A DNA stretch of 64,000 nt from Ignavibacteria bacterium (GTDB taxonomy: Bacteria; Bacteroidota; Ignavibacteria; Tepidaquicellales; Tepidaquicellaceae), in assembly GCA_026417495.1 (NCBI GenBank), contig JAOADD010000040.1:1-64000 (forward strand). The letters are read 5' to 3'. The notes under the pieces were generated by a model, which saw only the letters and a program-made list of their open reading frames with translations, ran no database searches and was not told where the DNA came from. Shown piece by piece: positions 45,230 to 54,775 of this stretch. Made by a program: the position numbers and the translations under genes. Position 1 is the stretch's first letter; each line of letters opens with the position of its first letter.

Positions 45230-47218
45230 TTATTTAATTAATACAAATTTTCTAACATCATTAAATTCACTCGTAATAATTCTATAAAAGTACAAACCAG
45301 AAGGAAGAGAAGAAGCATTATATAATACAATATATTCACCTGCACTCTTGAACTCATTTACAAGAACTTCTATTTCTCTACCTAAAATATCGTATATGAT
45401 TAATTTTACAAAATCAGATTTAGGCAAATGAAATTTTATGGTTGTAGTTGGGTTAAATGGATTAGGGTAATTTTGAAATAAGAAGTACTTATCAGGGACA
45501 AAACCACTTTGCCCTTTTACTGCTACATTAATTGAATAAGAAATGTTTAGACTCCAATTGTTAAGAGTACCTTGATTACCTATAGCCTTATCATAAATTC
45601 TTAAAATCCAATATCCTTGCAATTCTTGACCGCGAAAATTGTATAAAGGAGTTTCTGGCTTATATGTTCCTGTAAATGGTGGAAAACCTTGTTTTATAGA
45701 TATAGTAGCAGAATCATCAAATACTGTATTGATATAATTCTGACCTCCTACCCCATTATATTGGGTCAAGGTTGATGATGCATTAGCTTTATTTAAAAAT
45801 ACAACTATCTCCCCATCATCGGGATGGGTAATATTTAAAGTAACAGTAATATCTTCCACAGTTCCATTTTGGGATATAAATATTGTATCTTTAACTTGAT
45901 TTAAATCTGGAATTGGTTTAGGAACGGTTATTGAATTTGCTGTTAGACCAACCCATATATTATATACAAATGGATTTGGTGGGGGTACAGTTCCAGGAGG
46001 GTTAATTCCACTTCCTCCATCAGGTAAAGTTGCTATTATGGAACCAGCAGAGTCTTGAGCAGCAATATAATAAGAAACTTTTGTCCCTTGTGGTTGACCA
46101 GGTATTAAGAACTTATAGGTTTTTCCAACAATTTCAAAAGCGTTAACAAATTGATAACTATTATTGTTTATTTTATAATAAAGTCTTGGAGCATTCGAAC
46201 CAGTTGCAATTGGTATTGGAAAATGAATTTCAGCGACCACTACTTTTGAGCTGGTATCCATGCCAGATTTTATTGGGGTATGATTAATGGAGTATTTGTA
46301 ATCTAGTGCCCAACTAAGAAAAGTAGCAATTGCTGCTTTTGTAATTTTCGTAAAATAATTTAAGTTGAATTTATCATATGTATCCTGACGAGTGTGATAA
46401 TAAGGATTGAAATCAGAACCAAGTTCAATAAGTGTTATTGCTTTATAACCTCTTTGCCAAAAATAATAATGGTCACTACCTCCTGAATTATAGGATTTCA
46501 CAGATGTTAAATTAATATTATAAATCTGAACTGCCTTAATAAACTCTTCTGCAATTGAATTTGAAGCCGTATTGAGATATACATTTAGTTTACCATCATC
46601 ATTACCATCCCAAGCAATCATATCCATATTTAAAACACCAAGTATAGAATCCCCTCTTGCAAAAGCAGAGTCAACATATGCTCTGCTTCCATAAAGTCCT
46701 ATTTCTTCTTCGTCAAAAGCAATGAATTCGATAGTATATTGAGGGGTAATTCCAGCAAGTAATCTCGCAGCTTCAAGAACAGCAGCAGTTCCAGAAGCAT
46801 TATCGTCAGCTCCAGGAACTGTATCCGTTGAGTTCGTAGAGTAATTGTCATAATGAGCGGTTATAAGATATTTTTGATTTGGATATTTGCTGCCAATTTT
46901 TCTCGCAATAACATTGATGTTTGTAGAATTATTGTATTGATAATATGGTGTGTATCCAAATGACTGAAAAGTTTCAAAAATATATTGTGCAGCTTTTGGA
47001 TTGTGTGGTGAGTTATATTTCCTTGAAATAATTCTATAAGGAGAACCCCCAATAACAGCAATCGTATCACCACTTAATTGTCGATTGAATTTAGAAATTG
47101 AAGCAGTAGAAACAAGATTAACAATAGAATCGATTTTTGAGTAAAAAATTATCTGTGGCTTGGATACAGAAGGTAAAATTATAAAAGCAACAATAATTAA
47201 AAAAAGTAATTTTTTCAT
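45230..47218 (-). CDS. T9SS-secreted M28 aminopeptidase with P domain
   Basis: 662 residues. Signal peptide 1-20. M28 zinc peptidase domain (about 60-310) with His122 in TAHYDNY, Asp138 in GADDNASG, the Glu pair in DEEEIGLYGS (about 170-172) and a late HTRQDT. A beta domain follows, then a P/homoB-type domain (about 430-560, THPDDGEIVVFL ... GYWILRIYDKAIGNQGTLNNWSL), then a T9SS sorting domain (about 577-662). It should cleave N-terminal residues from external peptides, feeding amino acids to uptake. Convergent with the repeat protein, 20 bases apart. Confidence 0.9.
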   Translation of the reverse strand: MKKLLFLIIVAFIILPSVSKPQIIFYSKIDSIVNLVSTASISKFNRQLSGDTIAVIGGSPYRIISRKYNSPHNPKAAQYIFETFQSFGYTPYYQYNNSTNINVIARKIGSKYPNQKYLITAHYDNYSTNSTDTVPGADDNASGTAAVLEAARLLAGITPQYTIEFIAFDEEEIGLYGSRAYVDSAFARGDSILGVLNMDMIAWDGNDDGKLNVYLNTASNSIAEEFIKAVQIYNINLTSVKSYNSGGSDHYYFWQRGYKAITLIELGSDFNPYYHTRQDTYDKFNLNYFTKITKAAIATFLSWALDYKYSINHTPIKSGMDTSSKVVVAEIHFPIPIATGSNAPRLYYKINNNSYQFVNAFEIVGKTYKFLIPGQPQGTKVSYYIAAQDSAGSIIATLPDGGSGINPPGTVPPPNPFVYNIWVGLTANSITVPKPIPDLNQVKDTIFISQNGTVEDITVTLNITHPDDGEIVVFLNKANASSTLTQYNGVGGQNYINTVFDDSATISIKQGFPPFTGTYKPETPLYNFRGQELQGYWILRIYDKAIGNQGTLNNWSLNISYSINVAVKGQSGFVPDKYFLFQNYPNPFNPTTTIKFHLPKSDFVKLIIYDILGREIEVLVNEFKSAGEYIVLYNASSLPSGLYFYRIITSEFNDVRKFVLIK

Positions 47219-47271
47219 ATTTTATGAAGTTAACATTGATAAAAACATTTCAATTAATTTATGATAAAATA

Positions 47272-48798
47272 CTAAAAATTAAAATAAATAAAAGGTTGAA
47301 TTGATGTTAATTTCATTTGTGAAATTAACCATATAGCAAGAATTAAATAAGTAGCTTTTAAAATAAGGGGTGACTTAACAATTAAGTTTTCAATGAATAA
47401 ATCAACTTTAGTTGGAATATAATGTAGAATATAACCTGTCAATAATATAATGAAAACTTCTTTATAACCAAGAATTACATCTAAAAATATTGAATATGAA
47501 TCAAAGTTTAAAATTTGTGAACATATTTGAAAAGCATTTTCAAACCCAGAAGATCGAAATATAATCCAGCAGAAGACAATAAAATGAAAAGTGATAAATG
47601 AACCAATAAATAAAGATAATTTTCCTTTCTTAAATTTGAAAATAGAATTGAAAATCCTCTCAAATGATAACCCTAACCCATGAAGAATTCCCCAAATAAC
47701 AAATGTAAAACTTGCACCATGCCATAAACCACAAATAAACATTGTTAACAATGTTGCTGAATGATAACTCCAAGTTTCTGCTTTAATTCTGAGGAACTTT
47801 TTATTCTTAAACAATCTTGCTACTTTATATGCAATAGGTAGAAAAAGAAAATCTCTGAGCCATGTTGATAACGAGATGTGCCATCTTTGCCAAAAATCTT
47901 TAATACCCTTTGCTTTATATGGAACATTGAAGTTTGGAGGTATCTTAATTCCTATAAGTAAAGAAACACCAATTGCAATATCAGAATAACCAGAAAAGTC
48001 ACAATAAATTTGTAATGCATATCCATAAGAAGCAAATAAGTTCTCAAAACCAGAATACAAAGTTGGATTATCAAAAACTCTATCTACAAAGTTAACTCCA
48101 ATATAATCCGAAATAATAGCTTTTTTGAATAATCCGCAGATAATAAGAAATACTGCTTTTCCAATTTGTTCATCTGAAATGTTGATGCTTAAATCAGAAA
48201 GAAATCTTTCTTTTTGTCTTAATTGGGGAAGAAAATTATTGCCTCTTAAAATCGGACCTGATTGCACAGTTGGAAAATATGCAACAAATGTTAAAAATTC
48301 AAAAATGTTTTTTGGAGGAGTTGAATTTTTTCTATAAACATCTATAATCAGACCCAATTTTTGAAATGTAAAAAAGGAAATACCAATTGGTAATATTATA
48401 TCAATATACGATAGTGTAGAATTAAATGTACTATTAATTATTTCAATAAAAAAATTTGTGTACTTAAAGTAACCGAGAACAGCAATATTAAAAATTATTG
48501 AGAGTGAAAATAAAATACTTCTTATAATCTTTTTATTGTGGTACTTAATTATTGATTTAAGGAACAAATAATCAAAAGAAGAAACAGCAAAAAGCAGTAG
48601 TATATAAAGCCCGCTTGTTTTGTAATAAAAGTAATATGAAAAAATTAATAATATAAAAGTTCGAGCAAAAACCCTTTTATAAAAAACAGCATAAATCAGA
48701 ACAAATAAAATAAAAAACCAAAGAAAATAACCCGAAATAAAAGTTAAAGGATTTTGGGAATTATATTTTAATAGATTTATTATATTATCTAAATTCAC
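47272..48798 (-). CDS. MBOAT-family O-acyltransferase (AlgI/DltB-like)
   Basis: 508 residues with about ten membrane helices. Family signatures: FLTFVAYFPTVQSGPILR, the arginine-rich FWQRWHISLSTWLRDFLF, and the catalytic-histidine region MFICGLWHGASFTFVIWG. AlgI-type MBOATs move acyl groups across the inner membrane to a periplasmic partner that acetylates polysaccharide. Last gene of a three-gene minus-strand unit whose other two members encode SGNH proteins (3- and 24-base gaps), the expected partners. Confidence 0.9.
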   Translation of the reverse strand: MNLDNIINLLKYNSQNPLTFISGYFLWFFILFVLIYAVFYKRVFARTFILLIFSYYFYYKTSGLYILLLFAVSSFDYLFLKSIIKYHNKKIIRSILFSLSIIFNIAVLGYFKYTNFFIEIINSTFNSTLSYIDIILPIGISFFTFQKLGLIIDVYRKNSTPPKNIFEFLTFVAYFPTVQSGPILRGNNFLPQLRQKERFLSDLSINISDEQIGKAVFLIICGLFKKAIISDYIGVNFVDRVFDNPTLYSGFENLFASYGYALQIYCDFSGYSDIAIGVSLLIGIKIPPNFNVPYKAKGIKDFWQRWHISLSTWLRDFLFLPIAYKVARLFKNKKFLRIKAETWSYHSATLLTMFICGLWHGASFTFVIWGILHGLGLSFERIFNSIFKFKKGKLSLFIGSFITFHFIVFCWIIFRSSGFENAFQICSQILNFDSYSIFLDVILGYKEVFIILLTGYILHYIPTKVDLFIENLIVKSPLILKATYLILAIWLISQMKLTSIQPFIYFNF

Positions 48799-48801
48799 AA
48801 T

Positions 48802-50250
48802 CTAATTACTACTGTAATATTTTTTATAATGATATATTATTTGATTGTATAATAAAATTCCTATTTTCTCGGCACCTGCATAATTAAAATGAGTATAATC
48901 CTTATTAGCATAAGGTGGTTTATTATTTACCCATTTGACCATTGAGTTTTCTCCACCCATTTCTTCAAATAAGTTCCAAAATGCCACCCCTGCCTCACTT
49001 GCTATTTGCTCCTGCACTTTAACTAGCAATGGGATACTTGGTTCAGTAATATACTTTCCACCTTTTTTATAACATTTATCCCCTACACTCATTATAACAA
49101 TATCTGTATTAGGGAAGCATTCTTTAAAAAAGTTAATAACGGTAATCATTTGGTTCTTATACCATTCTAAATCTTTCGTTTCGGGAAGAGTTACATTTAA
49201 TCCATATTCAAAAATAATAAGGGAATAATTGAAATATTTATTAATACCACTAAGAATATCCTTATTGAGCGAAATCATTGGGATTCCAGAATTTCCCCGC
49301 AGTGCATAATTATCAACAAAAACTCCCGATGGTGATTCTATACTAAACCCATATATATTAACGGGGGAAAAGCAGTGGAAATATAGTTTTGCGTTTGTTA
49401 AACTTTCATTATCTAATAATGTCAATTCGTTTACAATATCTTCTCCTATTAAGTTAAAATATCTCGTCTTTTCACCAGTAAAAGAAACATAAGAATTGGA
49501 ATCTGTTTGTGAGTAATATAATTTTATTGTATTAAAAGTATCAAGATTATCGTAAAAATTATCAGGAGCTTGTATACTAACCCAACTTAATCCCGCTTTA
49601 ATACTAGAATCTTTTAATTGCGATTTAGAAACATAATTCGGATTAAAAACATAACCCGATAAACCGATAAATTTATTAGATGGTGCTGTAATTAAAGAAA
49701 AAGTTTTCCAATTATTTGAAAATGTCTGAATAATAGAACGGCGAAAACCTGCAACTGGACTGGTAACAGGTATAAAACCTACTCCAATACCTCCAAAAGT
49801 CTTTTGCAATTTATATCGCAAAGTTTGCGAAATAAGGTCACCCTCAATCATAGAATCACCCAGAAAGGCAATTCTCACCTTTACGGTAGAATCCGTATCG
49901 ACATTATTTTGAATGCTATCAACCTTATCTTTGGTTTCTAATTTTCTTAAATTTCCGAAAAAATTTTTTAAAAGAAAATTAGAATCTTTATCATATACTT
50001 TTAAATAATTATTATTTACTTCTCCAAGGTTTTCTTCAATGTCAGAATTATTTTTATCTGCACCATTAATTTCAGAAAGATAATTTAAATTATTACTTTC
50101 ATTTGATGAAAACTGGTTCATTAAAAATAAATCAGAAAATAAATCAAGCTTTTCAAAGTTCACCCCAAAAAGATTGAAATTTGGAACGAATAAATAGATT
50201 ATCGCAGAAATTAATAAAACAAACAGAGCTAAGGAAACTGTTTTTCTCAA
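48802..50250 (-). CDS. Membrane-anchored SGNH/GDSL hydrolase-like protein, MBOAT partner
   Basis: 482 residues. N-terminal membrane helix (about 5-23) and a low-complexity Asn-rich stretch (about 45-90). The SGNH block follows: AFLGDSMIEGD with the nucleophile serine, the Gly/Asn blocks further on, and the late DYTHFNYAGAEKIG carrying the Asp-x-x-His dyad. Such periplasmic SGNH domains transfer acetyl groups from MBOAT proteins to polysaccharide (AlgX/AlgJ-type). It lies between the second SGNH gene and the MBOAT in one transcript. Confidence 0.82.
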   Translation of the reverse strand: MRKTVSLALFVLLISAIIYLFVPNFNLFGVNFEKLDLFSDLFLMNQFSSNESNNLNYLSEINGADKNNSDIEENLGEVNNNYLKVYDKDSNFLLKNFFGNLRKLETKDKVDSIQNNVDTDSTVKVRIAFLGDSMIEGDLISQTLRYKLQKTFGGIGVGFIPVTSPVAGFRRSIIQTFSNNWKTFSLITAPSNKFIGLSGYVFNPNYVSKSQLKDSSIKAGLSWVSIQAPDNFYDNLDTFNTIKLYYSQTDSNSYVSFTGEKTRYFNLIGEDIVNELTLLDNESLTNAKLYFHCFSPVNIYGFSIESPSGVFVDNYALRGNSGIPMISLNKDILSGINKYFNYSLIIFEYGLNVTLPETKDLEWYKNQMITVINFFKECFPNTDIVIMSVGDKCYKKGGKYITEPSIPLLVKVQEQIASEAGVAFWNLFEEMGGENSMVKWVNNKPPYANKDYTHFNYAGAEKIGILLYNQIIYHYKKYYSSN

Positions 50251-50274
50251 CTTATATATACGATTTTGTACTAA

Positions 50275-51000
50275 TTAGTCAATAGGTTTTTCAAGTTTTA
50301 TTGGGTATTTGCTATTAGTCATTACCCAAGAAGCAATACTATCAGTCCAGGCTTTATATCCTTCAAAATTAGGATGTTTTTTATCTCCAGACCGTTTATA
50401 CTTCAATGGTGGTACAAGAAAAATATTTTTAGAAGGGAAAAAATTTTCTTTGCCTGTTACTTTTTCTATTGTATTATTTAATCCATTATCTTCTTTCCAA
50501 TTCGGTGGTCCAATCCAAACATAATTAACACCATTTAACTGTTCAACAATTTTTGTAATATAATCTTCCCTTTTTCTCAAATCTTTTGCTAATAACTCAT
50601 TAGAACCAAGCATAATAAAAACATAATCAGGTTGGTATTTATCAAGAAGGCTCTTAAGCTTATTTGAATTAGCCCAAACTGAAGTTGTAGAACTTGTCCA
50701 AGCGTAATAATAAAATTTGTGATTATTATACTTACAATATTTTCTAAAGACTTCTCTCACGCCATCAACCATCGAATCACCAAAAAGTAGTATGGTTTTG
50801 CTTGTAGTATCAATTTTTAGTTTATTTAAATCTTTTGTTACAATATTTTCCTCCCCAAATGCAGTTGGGGAATCTTCAAAAAATATCTCTGAATGATAAT
50901 TATTTTTTAGTATATCAATAGAATATAAATCAATTATTAAAAAAATCGGAGTCAATAAAAAAATACTTACAAAAAATGGTATAAAAAACTTAGGTTTCAA
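50275..51000 (-). CDS. Periplasmic SGNH hydrolase, MBOAT locus
   Basis: 241 residues. N-terminal hydrophobic segment (about 7-28) as signal or anchor. SGNH motifs: LFGDSMVDGVRE (block I, serine nucleophile), FIMLGSNELL (block III) and HPNFEGYKAW (block V; the catalytic His follows KK). First gene of the MBOAT operon on the minus strand. Likely a deacylase or acetyltransferase on the same glycan. Confidence 0.8.
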   Translation of the reverse strand: MKPKFFIPFFVSIFLLTPIFLIIDLYSIDILKNNYHSEIFFEDSPTAFGEENIVTKDLNKLKIDTTSKTILLFGDSMVDGVREVFRKYCKYNNHKFYYYAWTSSTTSVWANSNKLKSLLDKYQPDYVFIMLGSNELLAKDLRKREDYITKIVEQLNGVNYVWIGPPNWKEDNGLNNTIEKVTGKENFFPSKNIFLVPPLKYKRSGDKKHPNFEGYKAWTDSIASWVMTNSKYPIKLEKPID

Positions 51001-51196
51001 TTAAGTAAATTTAATATGCAAAAAAACTTATCAAATATAATAAAACTAAATTAATTATATCATTTATAAATTTCAGTATAATTAGTATAATTGTAAATAA
51101 ATTATTAAAAATTTTTTAGAAAGATACCATTTAATGGAACCCTCATGTATTGTAAGGGTTTTAATAAATTGTGAATTTTTTACCATATAAATTTTA

Positions 51197-51922
51197 ATGA
51201 TTCAATATCCTGACAAATACAACAAAACAATAGTAAAAGCCTCAATTAAGTTTTTGTTATTTATATGTTTATTTCTCGTCCAAAATTTCAATATTGTTTA
51301 TTCTGGATATTTAAAAACTCTCACAATACCCTCAATTTTATTAAAAGATACTACAAAACCAGAAAATGATATAATCTGGGACATAAAGAAAAAAAGTTCA
51401 AAGTTTATCCCATATATAAAAATAATAGGACACTCATGGGCAGTAGGTGCTTTCAAGGGACAAGAAGAATATTTTAAAATGAACGGTATAATAATTGATG
51501 AAACAAGCAAAGTTGGTACTTCTATAAAATGGGCGACACAACAATTGGATAGTGTTGCAGAAAATAAATTTGATGCTATTGTATTACTCTCTGGAATTAA
51601 TGATTATAAAAACAGTGTCCAAGAAATAGCAGATGACTTCGTAAAGTTTATGGAAAAAGCGCTCACCAAAGCACCTGTTGTTTTTGTTTTCAATATTCCC
51701 TATTACGAACCTGCTGCAGAAAAGATAGCAATTATTAACGACTGGCTTTGGGAAATGTCTAAATTAAACAATGAAATTATTGTTATTGATTTATACAGCG
51801 AAATTGAAGCACAAAAAAAAGATGGACTTGAAATGTCAAAAGATGGATTACACCTTAAAAATTATGATTGTGTAATGGACTTACTAATATATTATATAAA
51901 ATACTACTATGATATAAAATAA
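51197..51922 (+). CDS. Secreted SGNH-like hydrolase (divergent from the MBOAT operon)
   Basis: 241 residues. Signal peptide (about 16-36). SGNH pattern: IKIIGHSWAVGAF (block I, serine in GHSWA instead of the usual GDS), VLLSGINDYKN (block III, with the Asn of IND) and SKDGLHLKNYDC (block V, Asp and His). It starts the plus-strand operon leading to the polyprenyl synthase (4-base gap) and lies divergent from two further SGNH genes. The 196-base gap 51001-51196 contains a weak AACCCT/AGGGTT hairpin only. Confidence 0.75.
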   Translation: MIQYPDKYNKTIVKASIKFLLFICLFLVQNFNIVYSGYLKTLTIPSILLKDTTKPENDIIWDIKKKSSKFIPYIKIIGHSWAVGAFKGQEEYFKMNGIIIDETSKVGTSIKWATQQLDSVAENKFDAIVLLSGINDYKNSVQEIADDFVKFMEKALTKAPVVFVFNIPYYEPAAEKIAIINDWLWEMSKLNNEIIVIDLYSEIEAQKKDGLEMSKDGLHLKNYDCVMDLLIYYIKYYYDIK

Positions 51923-51926
51923 GTTT

Positions 51927-52925
51927 ATGGATAAATTCATTAATAAATACAATACCTATAAAAGAGAAGTAGAGAATATAATACGACTCTCTATTGACAA
52001 AGATTTTCCAACTTGCCTCTATCAACCAATAAAGTATATTCTTGATAGTGGGGGAAAAAAGTTAAGACCAATTTTAACATTATTTGTTTGTGAAGCATTA
52101 GAAGGAAATTATAAAAACGCACTTTTTGCAGCATCTGCAATAGAAATTCTACATACATTCACTCTTGTTCACGATGACATTATGGACAATGCAGATACCA
52201 GAAGAGGTAGAGAAACAGTTCATAAAAAATGGGATAGAGATACTGCAATATTGGTTGGAGATCAATTACTAGCAATTGCATATAAAACCCTTCTGAAAAC
52301 TCAACACAAATATTTGCAGGATATTTTGAATTGTTTTACAAATGGAATAATTGAAGTATGTGAAGGACAAGCACTCGATAAAGATTTTGAAGCAAGAAAT
52401 AATATTACAACAGAAGAATATTTATTGATGATAGAAAAAAAGACTGCTAAACTTCTTGAAGCATCAGCAGAAATTGGAGTAATAATTGCAAATGTAAATA
52501 CCAAAAAATATAAAGATAGTATAAAAAACTTCGCTCTTAACCTTGGAATCGCATTTCAACTTCAGGATGACTTACTTGATATAATAGGAGATGAAAAAAA
52601 ATTTGGTAAAACGATTGGTGGCGATATTAAGCAAGGAAAGAAAACGTTTTTATTAATTAAAGCATTAGAATTAGCAACTCAAAAACAAGACAGAGAAAAA
52701 TTACTTTATATTATTAATCAAGATAAAAAACGAAAGTTAATTACTGATAAATTTATTTCTGAGATAAAAGAAATATATATTAAATATAAGGTAATAAATA
52801 TTACAGAATCCCTTATTAAATACTATATAACATCTGCAAATAGTTCTCTAATGTCAATAAAAAGTAAACAAGGACATAATTTACTTAAATGGTTTTCAAA
52901 CATGTTACTAGAAAGAAAGTATTAG
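51927..52925 (+). CDS. Polyprenyl synthetase (trans-isoprenyl diphosphate synthase)
   Basis: 332 residues. First aspartate-rich motif DDIMD at Asp83-Asp87 and second DDLLD at Asp214 onward, as needed for Mg2+-diphosphate binding; SGGKKLRP near residue 40 binds IPP. It lengthens allylic diphosphate to a polyprenyl chain, probably for menaquinone or the undecaprenyl-type lipid. Chain length depends on residues just before DDIMD (TLVH), which do not look unusually bulky, so a long chain is likely. It precedes ptsH by eight bases. Confidence 0.9.
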   Translation: MDKFINKYNTYKREVENIIRLSIDKDFPTCLYQPIKYILDSGGKKLRPILTLFVCEALEGNYKNALFAASAIEILHTFTLVHDDIMDNADTRRGRETVHKKWDRDTAILVGDQLLAIAYKTLLKTQHKYLQDILNCFTNGIIEVCEGQALDKDFEARNNITTEEYLLMIEKKTAKLLEASAEIGVIIANVNTKKYKDSIKNFALNLGIAFQLQDDLLDIIGDEKKFGKTIGGDIKQGKKTFLLIKALELATQKQDREKLLYIINQDKKRKLITDKFISEIKEIYIKYKVINITESLIKYYITSANSSLMSIKSKQGHNLLKWFSNMLLERKY

Positions 52926-52933
52926 ATTAGCTT

Positions 52934-53200
52934 ATGATTGAGAAAGAGGTAACAATAATAAATAAAGCAGGTATGCACACAAGACCAGCAGCAGCAATTG
53001 TAAAAATTGCTTCAAAATACAAATCTGATTTTACTATTTGTAAAAACAATTATGAAGTAAATGGCAAAAGTATAATTGGTGTGATGACTTTAGCCGCTGA
53101 AAAAGGTTCAAAGCTAATTTTAAGATTTAACGGACCTGATGAAGAAGATTTCGCAAAAGAAATGGTAGATTTTTTTGAAAGGGGGTTTGATGAAATCTAG
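52934..53200 (+). CDS. ptsH: Phosphocarrier protein HPr
   Basis: 88 residues. Active-site His15 in KAGMHTRPAA receives phosphate from enzyme I. Ser46 in GKSIIGVM is the position phosphorylated by HPr kinase in Firmicutes and in many Gram-negatives that have HprK. The enzyme I gene (58,073) is 5 kb away and no enzyme II is in the window, so a regulatory PTS is plausible. Its last 11 bases overlap the start of the next gene. Confidence 0.93.
   Translation: MIEKEVTIINKAGMHTRPAAAIVKIASKYKSDFTICKNNYEVNGKSIIGVMTLAAEKGSKLILRFNGPDEEDFAKEMVDFFERGFDEI
53178..53185 (+). promoter_or_regulatory. Shine-Dalgarno inside ptsH for the downstream gene
   Basis: AAAGGGGG lies four bases before ATG 53190 and decides that start against the in-frame TTG at 53175. 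Confidence 0.6.
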
Positions 53201-54296
53201 CAGTTTTTGGAAAAAACTTTATTTAATTTTAATAATAATACTTTTTATAGAAACATTTATCTTACTTACAATATATCTAACCACTAAAAAAAACGAAAAT
53301 ATCCAGAGTGAAGCAAGCACTGAAGAAAAAGAAGAACAAAACCATCAGTGGATACTTAAAAGGAGATATTATTCCTTAATAAATAAAATAAATTCTTTTA
53401 AAGCAACAACTACAAATAGTTCTCTAACAAGTGTATATGTAAGGATTTATGAACAAGATAATTCTTCAAGAGATTTCTTTTATGTTAGGAATTTGGAGAA
53501 AACATATATAAGTGATGTAAAAAAATTTTTATTTTCAAAAGATTCAATTTACTATTTCCCTCTAGTAAATGTTAAATTTCCGTTCCTTAATATTAAAGAT
53601 AATGCTTACTCATATCTACATCCAATATTGGCAATAAAAATGTTATATATTTTTGACAGGGTTAAATTCAAACCAAGGTTATCCGATGCTTTACGAGAAT
53701 CACATCATCAAATAAAATATAAGAAACGGGGGTGGACTGATGTAGAAAAATCCCCACATCTAATAGGTCTTGCATTTGATATTAGCAAATATACATGGGA
53801 AGAAAAAAAGAGTATTGAAAAACTAACTAATGACCTCTCACTTTCATTTTTACAACATGGGGGAAGAAGAAACATGCATATACATATTCAAGATGATAAA
53901 ATATGGACAAATAAACATATTTCAAAAAATGTTTTAAATATCTCAGAACAATTCATTGAAGAATATCATATAAAGGAATCTCTTTTCAATAAATATAAAG
54001 AACAGGAAGTCTTTAATTTATGCAATTATTCTGATAGTTCATCAATTTTTTTTTCGAACCCTGCACTGAATAAATACCTTTACTCTTTTAAGAAACAAAT
54101 GAAATCATATGATATAGTAAAATTGGAAATTTTCAATATACTTGGTGACAAAATAATAGAAATTTATACTCTAATGGGTGATAAAACAAATAATGAATTA
54201 ATTATTGACTTTTCTTTTCTCGGTTCAGGTATATATAAATTAAAAGTCTACGAAGGGGTTAAGTTGGTAAGAGAAGAAAATTTAAAAATATATTAG
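53190..54296 (+). CDS. Membrane-anchored M15/DUF5715-like protein with sorting-domain-like tail
   Basis: 368 residues from ATG 53190. One membrane helix (about 8-30) anchors the protein. The central part (about 165-245) carries the pattern SPHLIGLAFDI followed by NMHIHI, which matches the His, Asp and His zinc ligands of M15-type (VanY/DUF5715) peptidoglycan peptidases. It may cut cell-wall cross-links. The C-terminal ~90 residues (SNPALNKY ... LEIFNILGDKI ... LGSGIYKLKVYEG) resemble a T9SS sorting domain without the NPFNP element. It overlaps ptsH by 11 bases, so expression is coupled to it. Confidence 0.75.
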   Translation: MKSSSFWKKLYLILIIILFIETFILLTIYLTTKKNENIQSEASTEEKEEQNHQWILKRRYYSLINKINSFKATTTNSSLTSVYVRIYEQDNSSRDFFYVRNLEKTYISDVKKFLFSKDSIYYFPLVNVKFPFLNIKDNAYSYLHPILAIKMLYIFDRVKFKPRLSDALRESHHQIKYKKRGWTDVEKSPHLIGLAFDISKYTWEEKKSIEKLTNDLSLSFLQHGGRRNMHIHIQDDKIWTNKHISKNVLNISEQFIEEYHIKESLFNKYKEQEVFNLCNYSDSSSIFFSNPALNKYLYSFKKQMKSYDIVKLEIFNILGDKIIEIYTLMGDKTNNELIIDFSFLGSGIYKLKVYEGVKLVREENLKIY

Positions 54297-54304
54297 AGTA
54301 AAAA

Positions 54305-54757
54305 TTATCTTTTCTCAATAAAGTATCTTTTCAGAATATCTGAAGCTTCTTTATCCATTATCCCCCCGTATACATTGCAATTATGGTTAAACTCTTTTTT
54401 TTCGGGTATATTAATAATACTTCCACACGCACCATATTTTGAGTCAAATGCTCCAAAATATAAATTAGATATTCTTGCCAGCATAATAGCCCCTGCACAC
54501 ATAGGACAGGGTTCAACAGTTACATACATATCTGATTCATTAAGATATTTTTTCCCTAAATACTCCGCTGCAGAAGTAATACAGAGTATTTCAGCGTGTG
54601 CAGTGGGATCTTTTAATGTTTCAACAAGATTATGTGCTTTTGCAATAATTTTATTATTATAAACAATTACGCAGCCTATAGGGACCTCGTTTTTCTTAAA
54701 AGCAATCTCCGCTTCAAACAATGCCTGCATCATCCATTTTAAATGAATATTCTCCAT
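54305..54757 (-). CDS. tadA: tRNA adenosine(34) deaminase
   Basis: 150 residues, the usual size. Zinc and catalytic residues: His54 and Glu56 in PTAHAEI, Cys84 and Cys87 in PCPMCAGA. It converts A34 to inosine in tRNA-Arg(ACG). Last gene of a minus-strand operon with the deacetylase-like protein, the aldo/keto reductase and DUF2721. Confidence 0.93.
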   Translation of the reverse strand: MENIHLKWMMQALFEAEIAFKKNEVPIGCVIVYNNKIIAKAHNLVETLKDPTAHAEILCITSAAEYLGKKYLNESDMYVTVEPCPMCAGAIMLARISNLYFGAFDSKYGACGSIINIPEKKEFNHNCNVYGGIMDKEASDILKRYFIEKR

Positions 54758-54775
54758 TACTTGAATTGTTTATAA

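Noticed and set aside
51115-51170. Hairpin AACCCT/AGGGTT as terminator or riboswitch
   Set aside because: Only six pairs and no U-run in the right direction. It lies between divergent genes, where a terminator is not expected.
53175-53189. TTG at 53175 as start of the M15-like gene
   Set aside because: AAAGGGGG lies between it and ATG 53190, which has correct spacing.
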